From the NCBI GenBank assembly GCA_903896505.1, contig CAITXU010000246.1, positions 18,580 through 82,579 of the forward strand: 64,000 nucleotides of DNA. Direction: 5' to 3'. The DNA comes from an uncultured Verrucomicrobiota bacterium. Lineage in GTDB: Bacteria; Verrucomicrobiota; Verrucomicrobiia; Limisphaerales; UBA9464. Position 1 is the first letter of the stretch; the number at the start of each line of letters is the position of its first letter. This document shows positions 34,612-44,000 of this stretch, piece by piece. Under the pieces are notes generated by a model, which was given only the letters and a program-made list of their open reading frames with translations, did not search any database and was not told the DNA's origin. The translations under genes were made by a program, and so were the position numbers.

Positions 34612-35679
34612 ATGAGACTGTTGGTCACGGGCGGCGCGGGGTTCATTGGTTCGAACCTGATTGAGCTCCTGCTGGATCAGCCCGAGGTGGAACAATTGGT
34701 CAACCTCGACTGCCTCACCTACGCCGGGCATCTGGCCAATCTAAGAGCCGTCGAGCATCATCCCCACTATCGGTTCCTTCAGATCGATCTTCGGGATCGG
34801 GATGCCGTTCACCAGGCCTTGATTGATTTTAGTATCACCCATGTGCTGCATCTGGCTGCGGAATCTCATGTCGATCGCTCGATTGCCGCGCCGGCTGACT
34901 TCATCACGACCAACATTGTCGGAACCTTTCACCTTCTCGAAGCCTGCCGTGGCGCATGGGCGAATATGCCGGACGGACGCCGGTTCCTCCATGTTTCCAC
35001 CGATGAGGTCTACGGATCGCTGGGTGGAGAAGGGCGCTTTACCGAGTCAACTCCCTACGCCCCGAACTCCCCCTATTCCGCCAGCAAAGCCTCGAGCGAC
35101 ATGTTGGTGAGGGCCTACCACCAGACCTACGGATTGCCGACGATCATCACCAATTGCTCCAATAATTATGGTCCGCGGCAATTTCCCGAAAAACTTATCC
35201 CGGTTCTTATCCAGCGATCCCTGGCGCGGCAGCCGCTTCCCATTTTTGGGGATGGTTTGCATGTGCGCGACTGGCTCCATGTCCGGGACCACTGTGATGC
35301 CCTCTGGCAGGTCCTGCACCGCGGTCGGTTGGGCGAGACCTACAATATCGGTGCAGAGAACGAATGGGCGAATCTTCGCCTGGCCGAGTGGGTCTGCGAC
35401 TTGGTGGACGAACTGGCTCCCCAGTTGGGAGGCAACAGCCGTGAATTGATTTCGCACGTGGAAGACAGGCCAGGCAATGACCGTCGGTACGCCATCGATG
35501 CGACCAAAGTCCGAACCGAACTCGGCTGGAAACCGGTAAAAGACTTCCGATCAGGACTGCGCGAAACCATCGCCTGGTACATTGACCATCAGGACTGGGT
35601 CCGGGAGGTCAGCCGCGGTCATTTGCAGCCAATTCCGGTCGACGCCGTGCATCCGGTAGCATTGTCGCTACTTGGCTGA
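34612..35679 (+). CDS. rfbB: dTDP-glucose 4,6-dehydratase
   Basis: Protein of 355 aa of the short-chain dehydrogenase family. It converts dTDP-glucose to dTDP-4-keto-6-deoxyglucose, the step toward rhamnose and other deoxysugars. NAD loop VTGGAGFIGSNLIE is at the N-terminus; HLAAESHVDRSIAAP, STDEVYGSLG, the catalytic YSASKASSD and TNCSNNYGPRQFPEKLIP are all diagnostic. ATG 34612 has GGGAGGA about 8 bases upstream; a longer frame overlaps the preceding gene and is rejected. It is paired with the UDP-sugar dehydrogenase, so both likely feed cell-surface glycan. Confidence 0.93.
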   Translation: MRLLVTGGAGFIGSNLIELLLDQPEVEQLVNLDCLTYAGHLANLRAVEHHPHYRFLQIDLRDRDAVHQALIDFSITHVLHLAAESHVDRSIAAPADFITTNIVGTFHLLEACRGAWANMPDGRRFLHVSTDEVYGSLGGEGRFTESTPYAPNSPYSASKASSDMLVRAYHQTYGLPTIITNCSNNYGPRQFPEKLIPVLIQRSLARQPLPIFGDGLHVRDWLHVRDHCDALWQVLHRGRLGETYNIGAENEWANLRLAEWVCDLVDELAPQLGGNSRELISHVEDRPGNDRRYAIDATKVRTELGWKPVKDFRSGLRETIAWYIDHQDWVREVSRGHLQPIPVDAVHPVALSLLG

Positions 35680-35687
35680 ACCTCGGT

Positions 35688-36638
35688 TTATTTCGGGAGC
35701 CATTTCTCCCAATTCTTGGCGTAGGCATCCACGTTGGAGCGATCGACGGGCACCAGGGCACTGACTTCCTTGACCACCTTGGGATCACGCTTGAAGTGGA
35801 CCTTGTCCAAAAGGAGTTCCAACGAACGGTAGCCCCATTGGTAGCACTGCTGGGCCAGCAGCTTCTGGACATGACCCGAGCGGATGTAGTTGAGCTGGGC
35901 AGGCAGGGCATCGACGCTGACGCACTTCACGGTGCCCGGTGCCCATTTCAAGGCACCTTCCGTGAAGAGAGGCCACCCACCAATCATGGCCCATCCGGTG
36001 ATGTCGGGGTTGGCTTGCATGACCTGCTCCACCCGGGCGGCCGCGTCCTGTGGCGTCTCGCGGTGGTAATAGGCGTCGCGAACGGACAATCCGGGAAAAG
36101 CCTTGGCCCCGGCGCGAACACCGGCCACGCGTTTCTGGAGGTTGGGTGCATTGGGATTTCCAGCGAGAATGGCAATGACCCCTTTTCCATCCATGACCTT
36201 CGCCAATTCCTCAAGCACTTGATGGCCGCAGAGGTCGTCATCCACTCCATAGTTGACGAAGCGTTTCGAAGCCGGGGCATCGCTGTCGAAGGTCGCCACG
36301 GGCACGCCAGCAGCCACCGCCCGGTTGATGGCATCGGTCACCTTGTTGGCGTCGCTGCAACTGATGGCGATGCCATCCGCCCCGGCCAGGACCAATTGTT
36401 CAAGGGCTTCAGCCTGCTTTTGGGCGTCCTCTTCATTGGGGGTTCGCCAGTCGAGTTCGATTTTCAGTCCATGACGGGCGCTCAATTCCCGCACGGCATC
36501 CTCCGCCCCAACCCGGGCCACCTGGAAGACGGCATTGCCTTGGGATTTGGCAATCAGCCCAAAGCGGTACGATTTGGGGGCGGCCGTGGCCACGAAGGGT
36601 AGGACAGCGGCTCCGGCAAGGAAGGATCGGCGATTCAT
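35688..36638 (-). CDS. sugar-binding periplasmic protein, Tat-type signal
   Basis: Protein of 316 aa of the RbsB/LacI-like periplasmic binding family. The N-terminus MNRRSFLAGAAVLPFVATAA is a twin-arginine signal. Two Rossmann-like lobes are seen (EQLVLAGADGIAISCSDANK, GVPVATFDSDAPASKRFVNY, GVIAILAGNPNAPNLQKRV, GWAMIGGWPLF). Such proteins bind sugars for ABC importers, but no ATPase or permease gene is next to it. It follows the HDAC-family gene by 54 bp on the same strand. Confidence 0.87.
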   Translation of the reverse strand: MNRRSFLAGAAVLPFVATAAPKSYRFGLIAKSQGNAVFQVARVGAEDAVRELSARHGLKIELDWRTPNEEDAQKQAEALEQLVLAGADGIAISCSDANKVTDAINRAVAAGVPVATFDSDAPASKRFVNYGVDDDLCGHQVLEELAKVMDGKGVIAILAGNPNAPNLQKRVAGVRAGAKAFPGLSVRDAYYHRETPQDAAARVEQVMQANPDITGWAMIGGWPLFTEGALKWAPGTVKCVSVDALPAQLNYIRSGHVQKLLAQQCYQWGYRSLELLLDKVHFKRDPKVVKEVSALVPVDRSNVDAYAKNWEKWLPK

Positions 36639-36692
36639 AGGGGACTTATGGGAAGGAACCGGAAGAGTGACGCTGAGTCAAGGCAGGACCCA

Positions 36693-37553
36693 CTACTTCC
36701 CCGAGACACCCAAGAGGTACATCAGGATTAACTCCGGCAAATCGAGGGAGTAGCCCCCCTCCAAAATGCTAAAGGTAGGAATACCCAGGCTCCGAACCTG
36801 CTGGCCGATCCAGTGGAAGTCCTCCTGCACGAGGGTTCCGTTGGCGAGCGGGTCTTCTGTATACGCATCAAATCCAGCGGATACCGCCAGCACCTGAGGC
36901 TGTGTGGCCTGCAATCGGTCCAGGGCGCGGCGCAGGATGTCCCGCCACTGTGCCCGGGGAGTCGCCGGAGCCACCGGGTAGTTGAAGCAATTGGGGCCTA
37001 CGTCAGCACCTCCAGTGCCAGGATAGGCCGGGTATTGGTGCACCGAGGCAAACGCGACACCGTCGCATCCCGCCACGATGTTTTCCGTGCCGTTCCCGTG
37101 ATGAACATCGAAATCGAAAATGGCCGCTCGAAGGCCGCTAGCCTGGGCTTCCAGCGCGGCGATAGCGACAGACCCGAGATAACAAAATCCCATTGACCGG
37201 TTCCGCTCGGCATGATGCCCGGGCGGGCGCATCAGGCTAAAAGCCGGAGTTCCAGCGAGCGCCAGGTCCATGGCTTTCAATCCTGCCCCCACACTCCGCC
37301 GGGCGTGGGCTCCGATATCCGGATGCCAGGCGGTGTCGGCATCAAAGTCCTCCTCGACCTTCAACCGGGCCAGACAGGCAGCGGTGTGGGCCCGGAGTAG
37401 CTGTGCCTCGGTCGCCACACCCGGCTCGGCCCATTGGAGTGGCAACACCTTCTGGCTGCGCAACAATTCGACAGTGCGCTCAACCCGACTCGGCTTTTCC
37501 GGATGGCCCGGAGTGCGATAGCCCAGACACAAAGGGCTGTTGACGATGGTCAT
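36693..37553 (-). CDS. histone-deacetylase-family amidohydrolase
   Basis: Protein of 286 aa. Bacterial members deacetylate polyamines, acetylated small molecules or proteins. Conserved residues are visible: FSLMRPPGHHAERNRSMGFC (active-site His pair), AAIFDFDVHHGNGTENI (Asp and His zinc ligands), VLAVSAGFDAYTEDPL (Asp ligand) and ILEGGYSL. The ATG at 37553 overlaps the stop of the UPF0261 gene (ATGA), so the two are translationally coupled. Length is within the family's range (about 290-340). Confidence 0.9.
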   Translation of the reverse strand: MTIVNSPLCLGYRTPGHPEKPSRVERTVELLRSQKVLPLQWAEPGVATEAQLLRAHTAACLARLKVEEDFDADTAWHPDIGAHARRSVGAGLKAMDLALAGTPAFSLMRPPGHHAERNRSMGFCYLGSVAIAALEAQASGLRAAIFDFDVHHGNGTENIVAGCDGVAFASVHQYPAYPGTGGADVGPNCFNYPVAPATPRAQWRDILRRALDRLQATQPQVLAVSAGFDAYTEDPLANGTLVQEDFHWIGQQVRSLGIPTFSILEGGYSLDLPELILMYLLGVSGK

Positions 37554-38770
37554 GATGGTTTTGCGGACGGTATCAATTCCAGCAGCTGCGCCACACACAA
37601 GTCGGCAAAGGCAGGATCGTTGATATTGCCCGGATATTCGATAAAGGGAATTCCCGGTAGCAGTTGGGATCGCCAGCTATCCCGGAGGGCCGCGTCCGCC
37701 GCCGGATCATGGAACGGCTGGCCTGGGGAGCTGATGACGCTGATGCCGCTCATCGGAAACAGAACCGCCACCGGGCCTTTCGATCGGTTGCATTTCTCGG
37801 CCAGAATGCCACCCAGTCGGGCATTTTCCTCCGGGGTGGTCCGCATCAGGGTCACTTGGGGATTGTGATGATAGAAGCGCCGGTTTCGAAACTTTTCCGG
37901 CACCGAGGCGGGTTCCCCGAAATTAACCATGTCCATACAACCGGGTGTCAGGATAGTCGGAACACCGTGAAGGGCAGCGGCCTCGCACCGGGTGGGACCC
38001 GCCGTCAGGACTCCACCGACCAATTCGTCCGCCCATTCGGTGGTGGTGATGTCCAGCACACCGGCGACAAGCCCGCTCTCAATGATCGACTCCATGGTGC
38101 GACCACCCGTGCCGGTGGCGGCAAACACCAGGACCTCATATCCGGCGGCCTCGAGAGCAGAGCGGGCGCGGGTAACGCAGGGGGTCGTGTTGCCAAACTG
38201 AGAGGCCACGATCATCGGTTTGGCGTTTTCAAGGTCAGGTGTCTTCGCCTCGACCATACCGCAAATCGCCCCCGCCGCCTGGGCCAGCAATAACCGTGAA
38301 AGGCGGTTGAGGCCGGCTACATCGACAATGCTGGGCATCAGGGTGATGTCCTTGATTCCCACGTAGGGGGCAGTGTTACCACTGGCGAGCGTCGACACCA
38401 TGAACTTCGGAATTCCAAGGGGAAGCGCCCGCATGGCGGCGGTGCAAATGGCCGTTCCACCACCTCCACCTAATGACAGAACCCCATGGATGCGCCCTTC
38501 CGCGTGGAGCCGTGCCAGAATAATCGGGGCTCCCTTGGCCATCAGTGCCACGGCCTCGCCCCGGTCGCGGCGGGCCACCACCGATGCCAAGTCGATGCCA
38601 GCGGCTTGGGCAACCTCTTCACGGGTGATATCCGGGCTCAGACGGGCGGGCTCGAGCGTCCCCACGTCGATACGTAGGGTTTGATGCCCGCGTGCCCTGA
38701 CCAATTGATCGACATAGGCATGTTCGTCTCCCTTGGTGTCGAAGGTCCCGAGAATCGCAATGGTGGCCAT
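37550..38770 (-). CDS. Tm-1-like/UPF0261 ATP-binding protein
   Basis: Protein of 406 aa. It opens MATIAILGTFDTKGDEHAYV and has LSLGGGGGTAICTAAMRALP, KFMVSTLASGNTAPYVGIKD, VFAATGTGGRTMESIIESG and FVPMSG-type LFPMSGISVISSPGQPFHDP, all typical of the UPF0261/Tm-1-like family. Plant Tm-1 inhibits a viral replicase through its N-terminal ATP-binding domain; bacterial members are of unknown function, often near sugar or oxidoreductase genes. It overlaps the HDAC gene by 4 bp. Confidence 0.88.
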   Translation of the reverse strand: MATIAILGTFDTKGDEHAYVDQLVRARGHQTLRIDVGTLEPARLSPDITREEVAQAAGIDLASVVARRDRGEAVALMAKGAPIILARLHAEGRIHGVLSLGGGGGTAICTAAMRALPLGIPKFMVSTLASGNTAPYVGIKDITLMPSIVDVAGLNRLSRLLLAQAAGAICGMVEAKTPDLENAKPMIVASQFGNTTPCVTRARSALEAAGYEVLVFAATGTGGRTMESIIESGLVAGVLDITTTEWADELVGGVLTAGPTRCEAAALHGVPTILTPGCMDMVNFGEPASVPEKFRNRRFYHHNPQVTLMRTTPEENARLGGILAEKCNRSKGPVAVLFPMSGISVISSPGQPFHDPAADAALRDSWRSQLLPGIPFIEYPGNINDPAFADLCVAQLLELIPSAKPS

Positions 38771-38875
38771 GGATGGATTGAACGGCCTCAGGATACCAGT
38801 GCTTCCCCGAGGTCTGGCAAGCCCGGGTCGCCGGGCTCCGCTAATTTACCGGAACTCCCTGCCACCACCCGATTC

Positions 38876-39334
38876 CTACCTTTTCGATGAAGAACGTATC
38901 AACTCCTCAACGGCCTCCTTGGCCTCGGCCAATCCCAGGCCGGATTCCTCTTGGAAAAGTCGGATGGCTTCAATCTTCCGGGACGGATCGGCAGCCACTG
39001 TCCGGACTCGATCTGAAACCGAGTATGACCCCGCTGGCGTTGTCCCCTGACCACGCCCTGAACGGGAATGTTTCTTAAAACGGACGAACCAAATCGCCAG
39101 TTGAAGCCCGGCGCAAATACAAATGAGAACCAGTAAAGCGTCGCGGCTCAGGAAGCCCAGTAATTTGCTGGCGGCGAAGTTGAAGCCCGTCAACAGCAAC
39201 AGGACAAGAACGAAGAGCAGGAGGTTCAGGGGCAAGTCCTTCCAACCAACGGGCGGATAGAGCCGAAACGACTTGACCCGGTTATCGAGCAGAAACGAAC
39301 GGTCCTCCGTTGAGTCCGAATTGAAACCTTCCAT
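38876..39334 (-). CDS. membrane protein with L7/L12-like C-terminal helix pair
   Basis: Protein of 152 aa. Two hydrophobic segments lie at about 36-60 (LNLLLFVLVLLLLTGFNFAA) and 65-85 (ALLVLICICAGLQLAIWF), followed by a cytosolic tail. The end (KIEAIRLFQEESGLGLAEAK then EAVEEL) resembles the C-terminal domain of ribosomal protein L7/L12, a module known from other small membrane proteins. The role is unknown. It is separated from UPF0261 by about 105 bp that contain a 7-bp hairpin (38820-38837) without a T run. Confidence 0.65.
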   Translation of the reverse strand: MEGFNSDSTEDRSFLLDNRVKSFRLYPPVGWKDLPLNLLLFVLVLLLLTGFNFAASKLLGFLSRDALLVLICICAGLQLAIWFVRFKKHSRSGRGQGTTPAGSYSVSDRVRTVAADPSRKIEAIRLFQEESGLGLAEAKEAVEELIRSSSKR

Positions 39335-39407
39335 TCTGCAATCATGAGCGGGTAGGCGGAACCGAGACGAGTGGAAAGCGCCGTTCTGATTCCATCGTCG
39401 TGATAAC

Positions 39408-39429
39408 TGACCTGTCCCTTAGTTTGAAG
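39408..39429 (+). repeat. family C repeat, single copy
   Basis: TGACCTGTCCCTTAGTTTGA, identical to the core copies at 26781-26802 including the GAAG that follows. It lies between divergent genes (38876-39334 minus and 39493 plus). Confidence 0.8.
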
Positions 39430-39492
39430 GCGACGAACGAACCCAGTCGACGGTGTCTGGCATTCCGTTGAAACTCAATCCACTCTCCCGCC

Positions 39493-40269
39493 GTGATTGT
39501 TCGCACGCGAAAGCTCCCACTGTTGGTCCAATTGCTGGTCCTCGGGGTCCTTATGCCATGGTCACTTTTCGGCCAACCTCGCGTTGCGGCTTCCTCAATA
39601 CCTCAGCCACTTGTCCAGCCTGGAAAAACGAACGAATTGGCCAGACGTTTCGCCGAGGAATTTCCCGACCTGCGGGCCAAGGCCGAAAAGGGCGACGCCG
39701 CTGCGCAGAATCTAGTCGGGGAAGTCTACGGTGCCGGACGCTGGGTGAAGGCGGACCCGAACGAGGCGCTGCAGTGGTACCTCCGTTCCGCAAGAAAGGG
39801 GCACGCCCCAGGTCAATACAACCTGGCGGTGGCTCTTGAAAATGGGGAGGGAACCCCAGTGAACCTTCCGGAGGCGCTTCATTGGTACAAAAAAGCGGCT
39901 GGGCAGGGATTTGCTCCGGCAGAATACAACCTCGGTTTAATGCTTTTGCGGGGACAAGTCGAAAAGCCCAAACCGACCGAGGGCGCGAAATGGATTCAAA
40001 AGGCGGCTGAACACAACGACCGACTGGCGCAGGTTGCGTTGGCCTCCCTCTATGCCGAGGGCAACGGAGTCCGTAAGGACCCGGGAGAAGCCTGGGCGTG
40101 GCTGAGTGTGGTCCTTGCCGACGAGAAATTCCACTTCCAGACGGAATCCCTGAAATCCTCCCTGTCTCACCTGCAAACGATGCTGACCTCCTCGCAATTG
40201 GAAGCCGCCCGATCCAGGGCAAAGGTCTTAACCCGGCAATTGACGAAGGGATCAGAAACCGGAAGGTGA
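39493..40269 (+). CDS. secreted Sel1-repeat protein
   Basis: Protein of 258 aa from a GTG start. A signal peptide (LPLLVQLLVLGVLMPWSLFG) leads to four to five Sel1 repeats of about 36 residues: AAQNLVGEVYGAGRWVKADP, APGQYNLAVALENGEGTPVN, APAEYNLGLMLLRGQVEKPK and LAQVALASLYAEGNGVRKDP. Sel1 proteins act as scaffolds in envelope or signalling complexes. It converges with coaE; the gap holds two family C repeats. Confidence 0.82.
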   Translation: MIVRTRKLPLLVQLLVLGVLMPWSLFGQPRVAASSIPQPLVQPGKTNELARRFAEEFPDLRAKAEKGDAAAQNLVGEVYGAGRWVKADPNEALQWYLRSARKGHAPGQYNLAVALENGEGTPVNLPEALHWYKKAAGQGFAPAEYNLGLMLLRGQVEKPKPTEGAKWIQKAAEHNDRLAQVALASLYAEGNGVRKDPGEAWAWLSVVLADEKFHFQTESLKSSLSHLQTMLTSSQLEAARSRAKVLTRQLTKGSETGR

Positions 40270-40344
40270 GTTTCAACGACATTCATTTTCGTCCGCAAAT
40301 CCATCCAATTCCCCACCATTTTCTCATTCGGGAACCGCCAGACG

Positions 40345-40410
40345 ATATAACAGGTGACCTGTCCCTTAGTTATTGTCCCCCAATATAACAGGTGACCTGT
40401 CCCTTAGTTT
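40345..40410 (+). repeat. two tandem family C repeats, 38-bp period
   Basis: ATATAACAGGTGACCTGTCC followed by CTTAGTT occurs twice, the cores beginning at 40355 and 40393. The ACAGGTGACCTGT part is itself a palindrome. This lies between the convergent Sel1 and coaE genes. Confidence 0.8.
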
Positions 40411-40486
40411 TCGGTGGGGGTATCTTTTCAGTTAACGCGATACGATTCCGTCTGGAACCGGGCGAGGCACCCAGGCGCCCGGTCAT

Positions 40487-41071
40487 CTATACCGATGCCA
40501 GGATTCGATTCCATTGCGGGCTCTGGAGGTCGGGGTTCCCTTCGTTCCAGACCACAAACTGGGAGAGCAACATCTTCTGTTCCGCGGGCCACTGGGCCTC
40601 GATGCGAGATCCGACTTCCTCCGCGCTCCAGCCACGAGCCGCAAGACGTCGCTTCTGTTCGGCCGCAGTGCAGGCCACGCAGACGGTCGCGTCGAAGGCC
40701 TTTTGGTAGCCCTTTTCGAACAATAGCGGAATTACAACACAGCCAAACCTGGCGCCCATTTCCTCCCAATTGGCCGCAGCCTCTTTCCAACCGGCTTCAA
40801 TGCGGGGATGAAGGATAACTTCGAGGGATTTCCTTGCGATCGGGTCGGAGAAGACCCGTCGGGCCAGAAGTGGGCGGTTTAACTTTCCGTGGAGATCAAG
40901 ATAGTCCCCGCCAAACGTCTGGACTATTTCCGCCAATGCGGGAAACCCAGGCTGAACCAGATGACGGGCAAGGTCATCCGAATCGATGACCGGGACGGAC
41001 ATCCGTTGTAGGATGTCCGCTGCCGTTGACTTTCCCATCCCAATACCGCCCGTGATCCCCAACAACTTCAC
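40487..41071 (-). CDS. coaE: dephospho-CoA kinase
   Basis: Protein of 194 aa catalysing the last step of coenzyme A synthesis, phosphorylation of dephospho-CoA. The P-loop GITGGIGMGKST is at residues 5-16, followed by VIDSDDLARHLVQPG (catalytic Asp region), the CoA-domain LHPRIEAGWKE and VVIPLLFEKGYQKAFD. Length is normal. It starts 18 bp after the protease gene, at the far end of the pilus/secreted-protein run, so it may be transcribed with it. Confidence 0.93.
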   Translation of the reverse strand: MKLLGITGGIGMGKSTAADILQRMSVPVIDSDDLARHLVQPGFPALAEIVQTFGGDYLDLHGKLNRPLLARRVFSDPIARKSLEVILHPRIEAGWKEAAANWEEMGARFGCVVIPLLFEKGYQKAFDATVCVACTAAEQKRRLAARGWSAEEVGSRIEAQWPAEQKMLLSQFVVWNEGNPDLQSPQWNRILASV

Positions 41072-41089
41072 GGTTTGACCAAGGAGGAA

Positions 41090-44000
41090 TCAGGGTGCCA
41101 CGATGGTCCGGTAGGTACGGAAGGTATTTGTTCCGACCGGGGCCTGGATAAGGAAGGATCCGAGGGAATTGACGTTGGTGCTGAGAGCTCCCCAGTGAAC
41201 CAAATCGCGGGAATATTGGGTCAAATAGACTTGGTCCAATTGTCCGGTGACATAGATCTGAGCTTTTCCGGCGGCCACCTTCAGCAACTCATCGTGAGCC
41301 ACAGAGCTGGAGTCGACGAGGGGGCGAATGTGAAGTTGGACGTTATCCAGCCAGGCGGTATCGGCACCGGATGAGCCGTTGGCGTCCTTCGAATAGCGCC
41401 ACTCGTAGGTGTGAATGCCGCTGGGAACGTTAAAACCGAACGTCGCCCAACCCAGTTGACCCGACCATTGCTGGACCAGATTTCCATCGATATAGAACCC
41501 AAGGAAATCAAATCCAGCCTCAGAACTCACCTTGTAATCAAAGCTGCCATTGCCGCCATTGGAAGCAGTGGTTACCGAGAGCGACGTCAACTGGCCATCA
41601 CCGATGGTTCCAGCCTGGGCGGCATGGGAATCGAGGGAAACGACGTTTGTCTGGACAAACCATTTTGTCGAACCGGAGGTCAACCACGGAAGCTTCTTAA
41701 AGTCACCTGTCTCGAAATCATCGGAATAGTGGTCCTGGATAAAGCTGGCGTGGACATTGACCCCTGGAGTGACCGGGAAAGTCAGCGGGTTATCGAAGGA
41801 AATGATGGAACCGGTCCAACCGGCAAATTGATGACGGGCATTCGCCACCGCTTGAACCGTAAAGAGACTATTGCTCGGGTATAGACCGCTGATTCGGGTG
41901 ATAACACCACCCTCCCCGGACGACAGCGTCACCGGAAGCAAATTGACCGAATCAATTCGATAACCGAGCGAGAGGGAGCCAAAGGCACCACCGAACCCGT
42001 CGACCGCGATGCGAACCGGAACACCCTGCGTCACGGCTACTTGAACGGAACTGTAACCAGAGCCGGCAATGGCATCATCGTTTGAGGCCAGCAACGTCAA
42101 TGCGTTAACGAAATCTCCAGTATAAACCGCCAGCAAGGTATCGAAGGTCGAGCCCTTCAAATTTACGGTGAGCAGGCCCGAAAACGGTGGATTGTAGACA
42201 TACCACACCGAATGTCCCCCGTCGTTACCGGCATGGGCCGGCTCGCCCGGTTCCTTGGTGGAACCCACGTTGCTTCCGTTGAGGTTCCCGGAATTACCGG
42301 TCAAGACAGTTCCCAAGGCGAAGGCATCGTTGCTCTGAGTAGGAACACGATAATAGACGTTGTAGAGGGCCGCCTGTGAAACGTTACCAGCGTAATCGAA
42401 GGCGACGATGCTGATGGTATTGGCCCCAGGAGCGAGGCTCAGAGCGGAAGGCAGGGTCCAGTTGGTGGTGCCGGCAGCTGTCGCTGAAACGGAATTGTTG
42501 AGACTGATTTGGACCGATTTGACACCGCTCGGGGACGGTTGCGGATCGATGGAAGTACCCGACAACGCCAGCTTGTTGGTTGTCACCAAAAGGCCATCGA
42601 CCAACCCATTAACGCTGACACGAGGGGGAAGATTGTCGATGCTGCCATTCGGTTGAAGCTCGAGACGAAAACGTCCGAGATTATCACTATTCACGCTGGC
42701 GACCGCAATTTTGTAGGAGACGCCGGCGACGGCTTGAAAGATGAATTGAACACCCGTATTACCGCTGGAGGCCGCTGCCGAGGCGATTGGCTTCAGAGTT
42801 TTGAGCGATGATCCGGTGTAGACGGCGACAACGGTCGGGACGTCACTGCGCAGGGTATCCACTAATACGGGGCCACTGGCCAAAGGTGAATAGGAGTACC
42901 ACAGCGACGCAGCCACCGTGGAGACACCCGCGTGCGCGGGTTCGCCGGTCTGAACGGATGCCAACGTATTGGTCCCAAACAGGACAGCCCCGGTGGAGGC
43001 AATCTTCTGCGGTTGTAGGAAATCGTCGTTAGCCGGTGGAGCCACCAAGTTGTAGGTATTCGTGAAGATGACGCCATTTTCCTTGGGGGCATTGACCACG
43101 AAAAGGAAACTGTAGGTTCCCACATTGGTTCCGGAGAACGTGGCGGAATAAACATCGTCTCCCGACGTCAAGTCGGCTCCAGTCCCGTCATTGACAAAGA
43201 CCAATGGCGCTGAGATCCCGGCCGGATCGGTCACCGTGCAATTGACGGTCGCGTTCGTGATTGGGAAGATGTCCGTCACCGTGACAAAGAAGGGAATATT
43301 GGTATTTCCAACGCGAAGGGTGGTCCCATTGGGAGGATTGACCGACACCTTGAGTGAGCCGCTGGGACCGGATGCCACCGCGTTGTAGGCATTGACACGG
43401 CCGCCGGTGGTGGTCAGCCCATCCAAGGCGGGAATGGGAACAATTGAATTTAGCACCCGTTGGCGTAATTCGGCCATGGAGGCTTTGGGGTGCGCTGCCA
43501 GGGTGAGGGCCGCCACACCGGCTACGTGTGGAGATGCCATGCTGGTTCCCTGTTCCACCACGTAGTCGGTATCTCCCCCCGCAAACGTGGAATATATCTC
43601 CACACCAGGAGCACCCAAATTGACTGTCTTCAACCCGAAGCAGGAGAAACTGGCAAGTTGGTCTTTACGGTCCAAGGCAGCCACCGAAAGCATGCTGGGA
43701 AGCCCAAAACTAGCCGGAGCAAAGGGGATGATATCATCGTCCGTACCATTATTCCCAGCGGCTGCGACAAAAAGCATCCCTTTGGCTCCGGCTTGGTTGA
43801 TAGCGTCGATCAGGGGTTGGTCTCCTTCGCCACCGGAAGGACCGCCCCAACTATTGTTGGAGATTCGTGCACCCATCTTGGAGGCATACTCGATACATTT
43901 GATGGCATCGCTACCCTGCCCGGATCCCGATGCAGAGAGGAATTTGCAGGCCATCAACGAAACGTTCCAACAAACGCCAACGTGGGGATACCCGTTGTTA

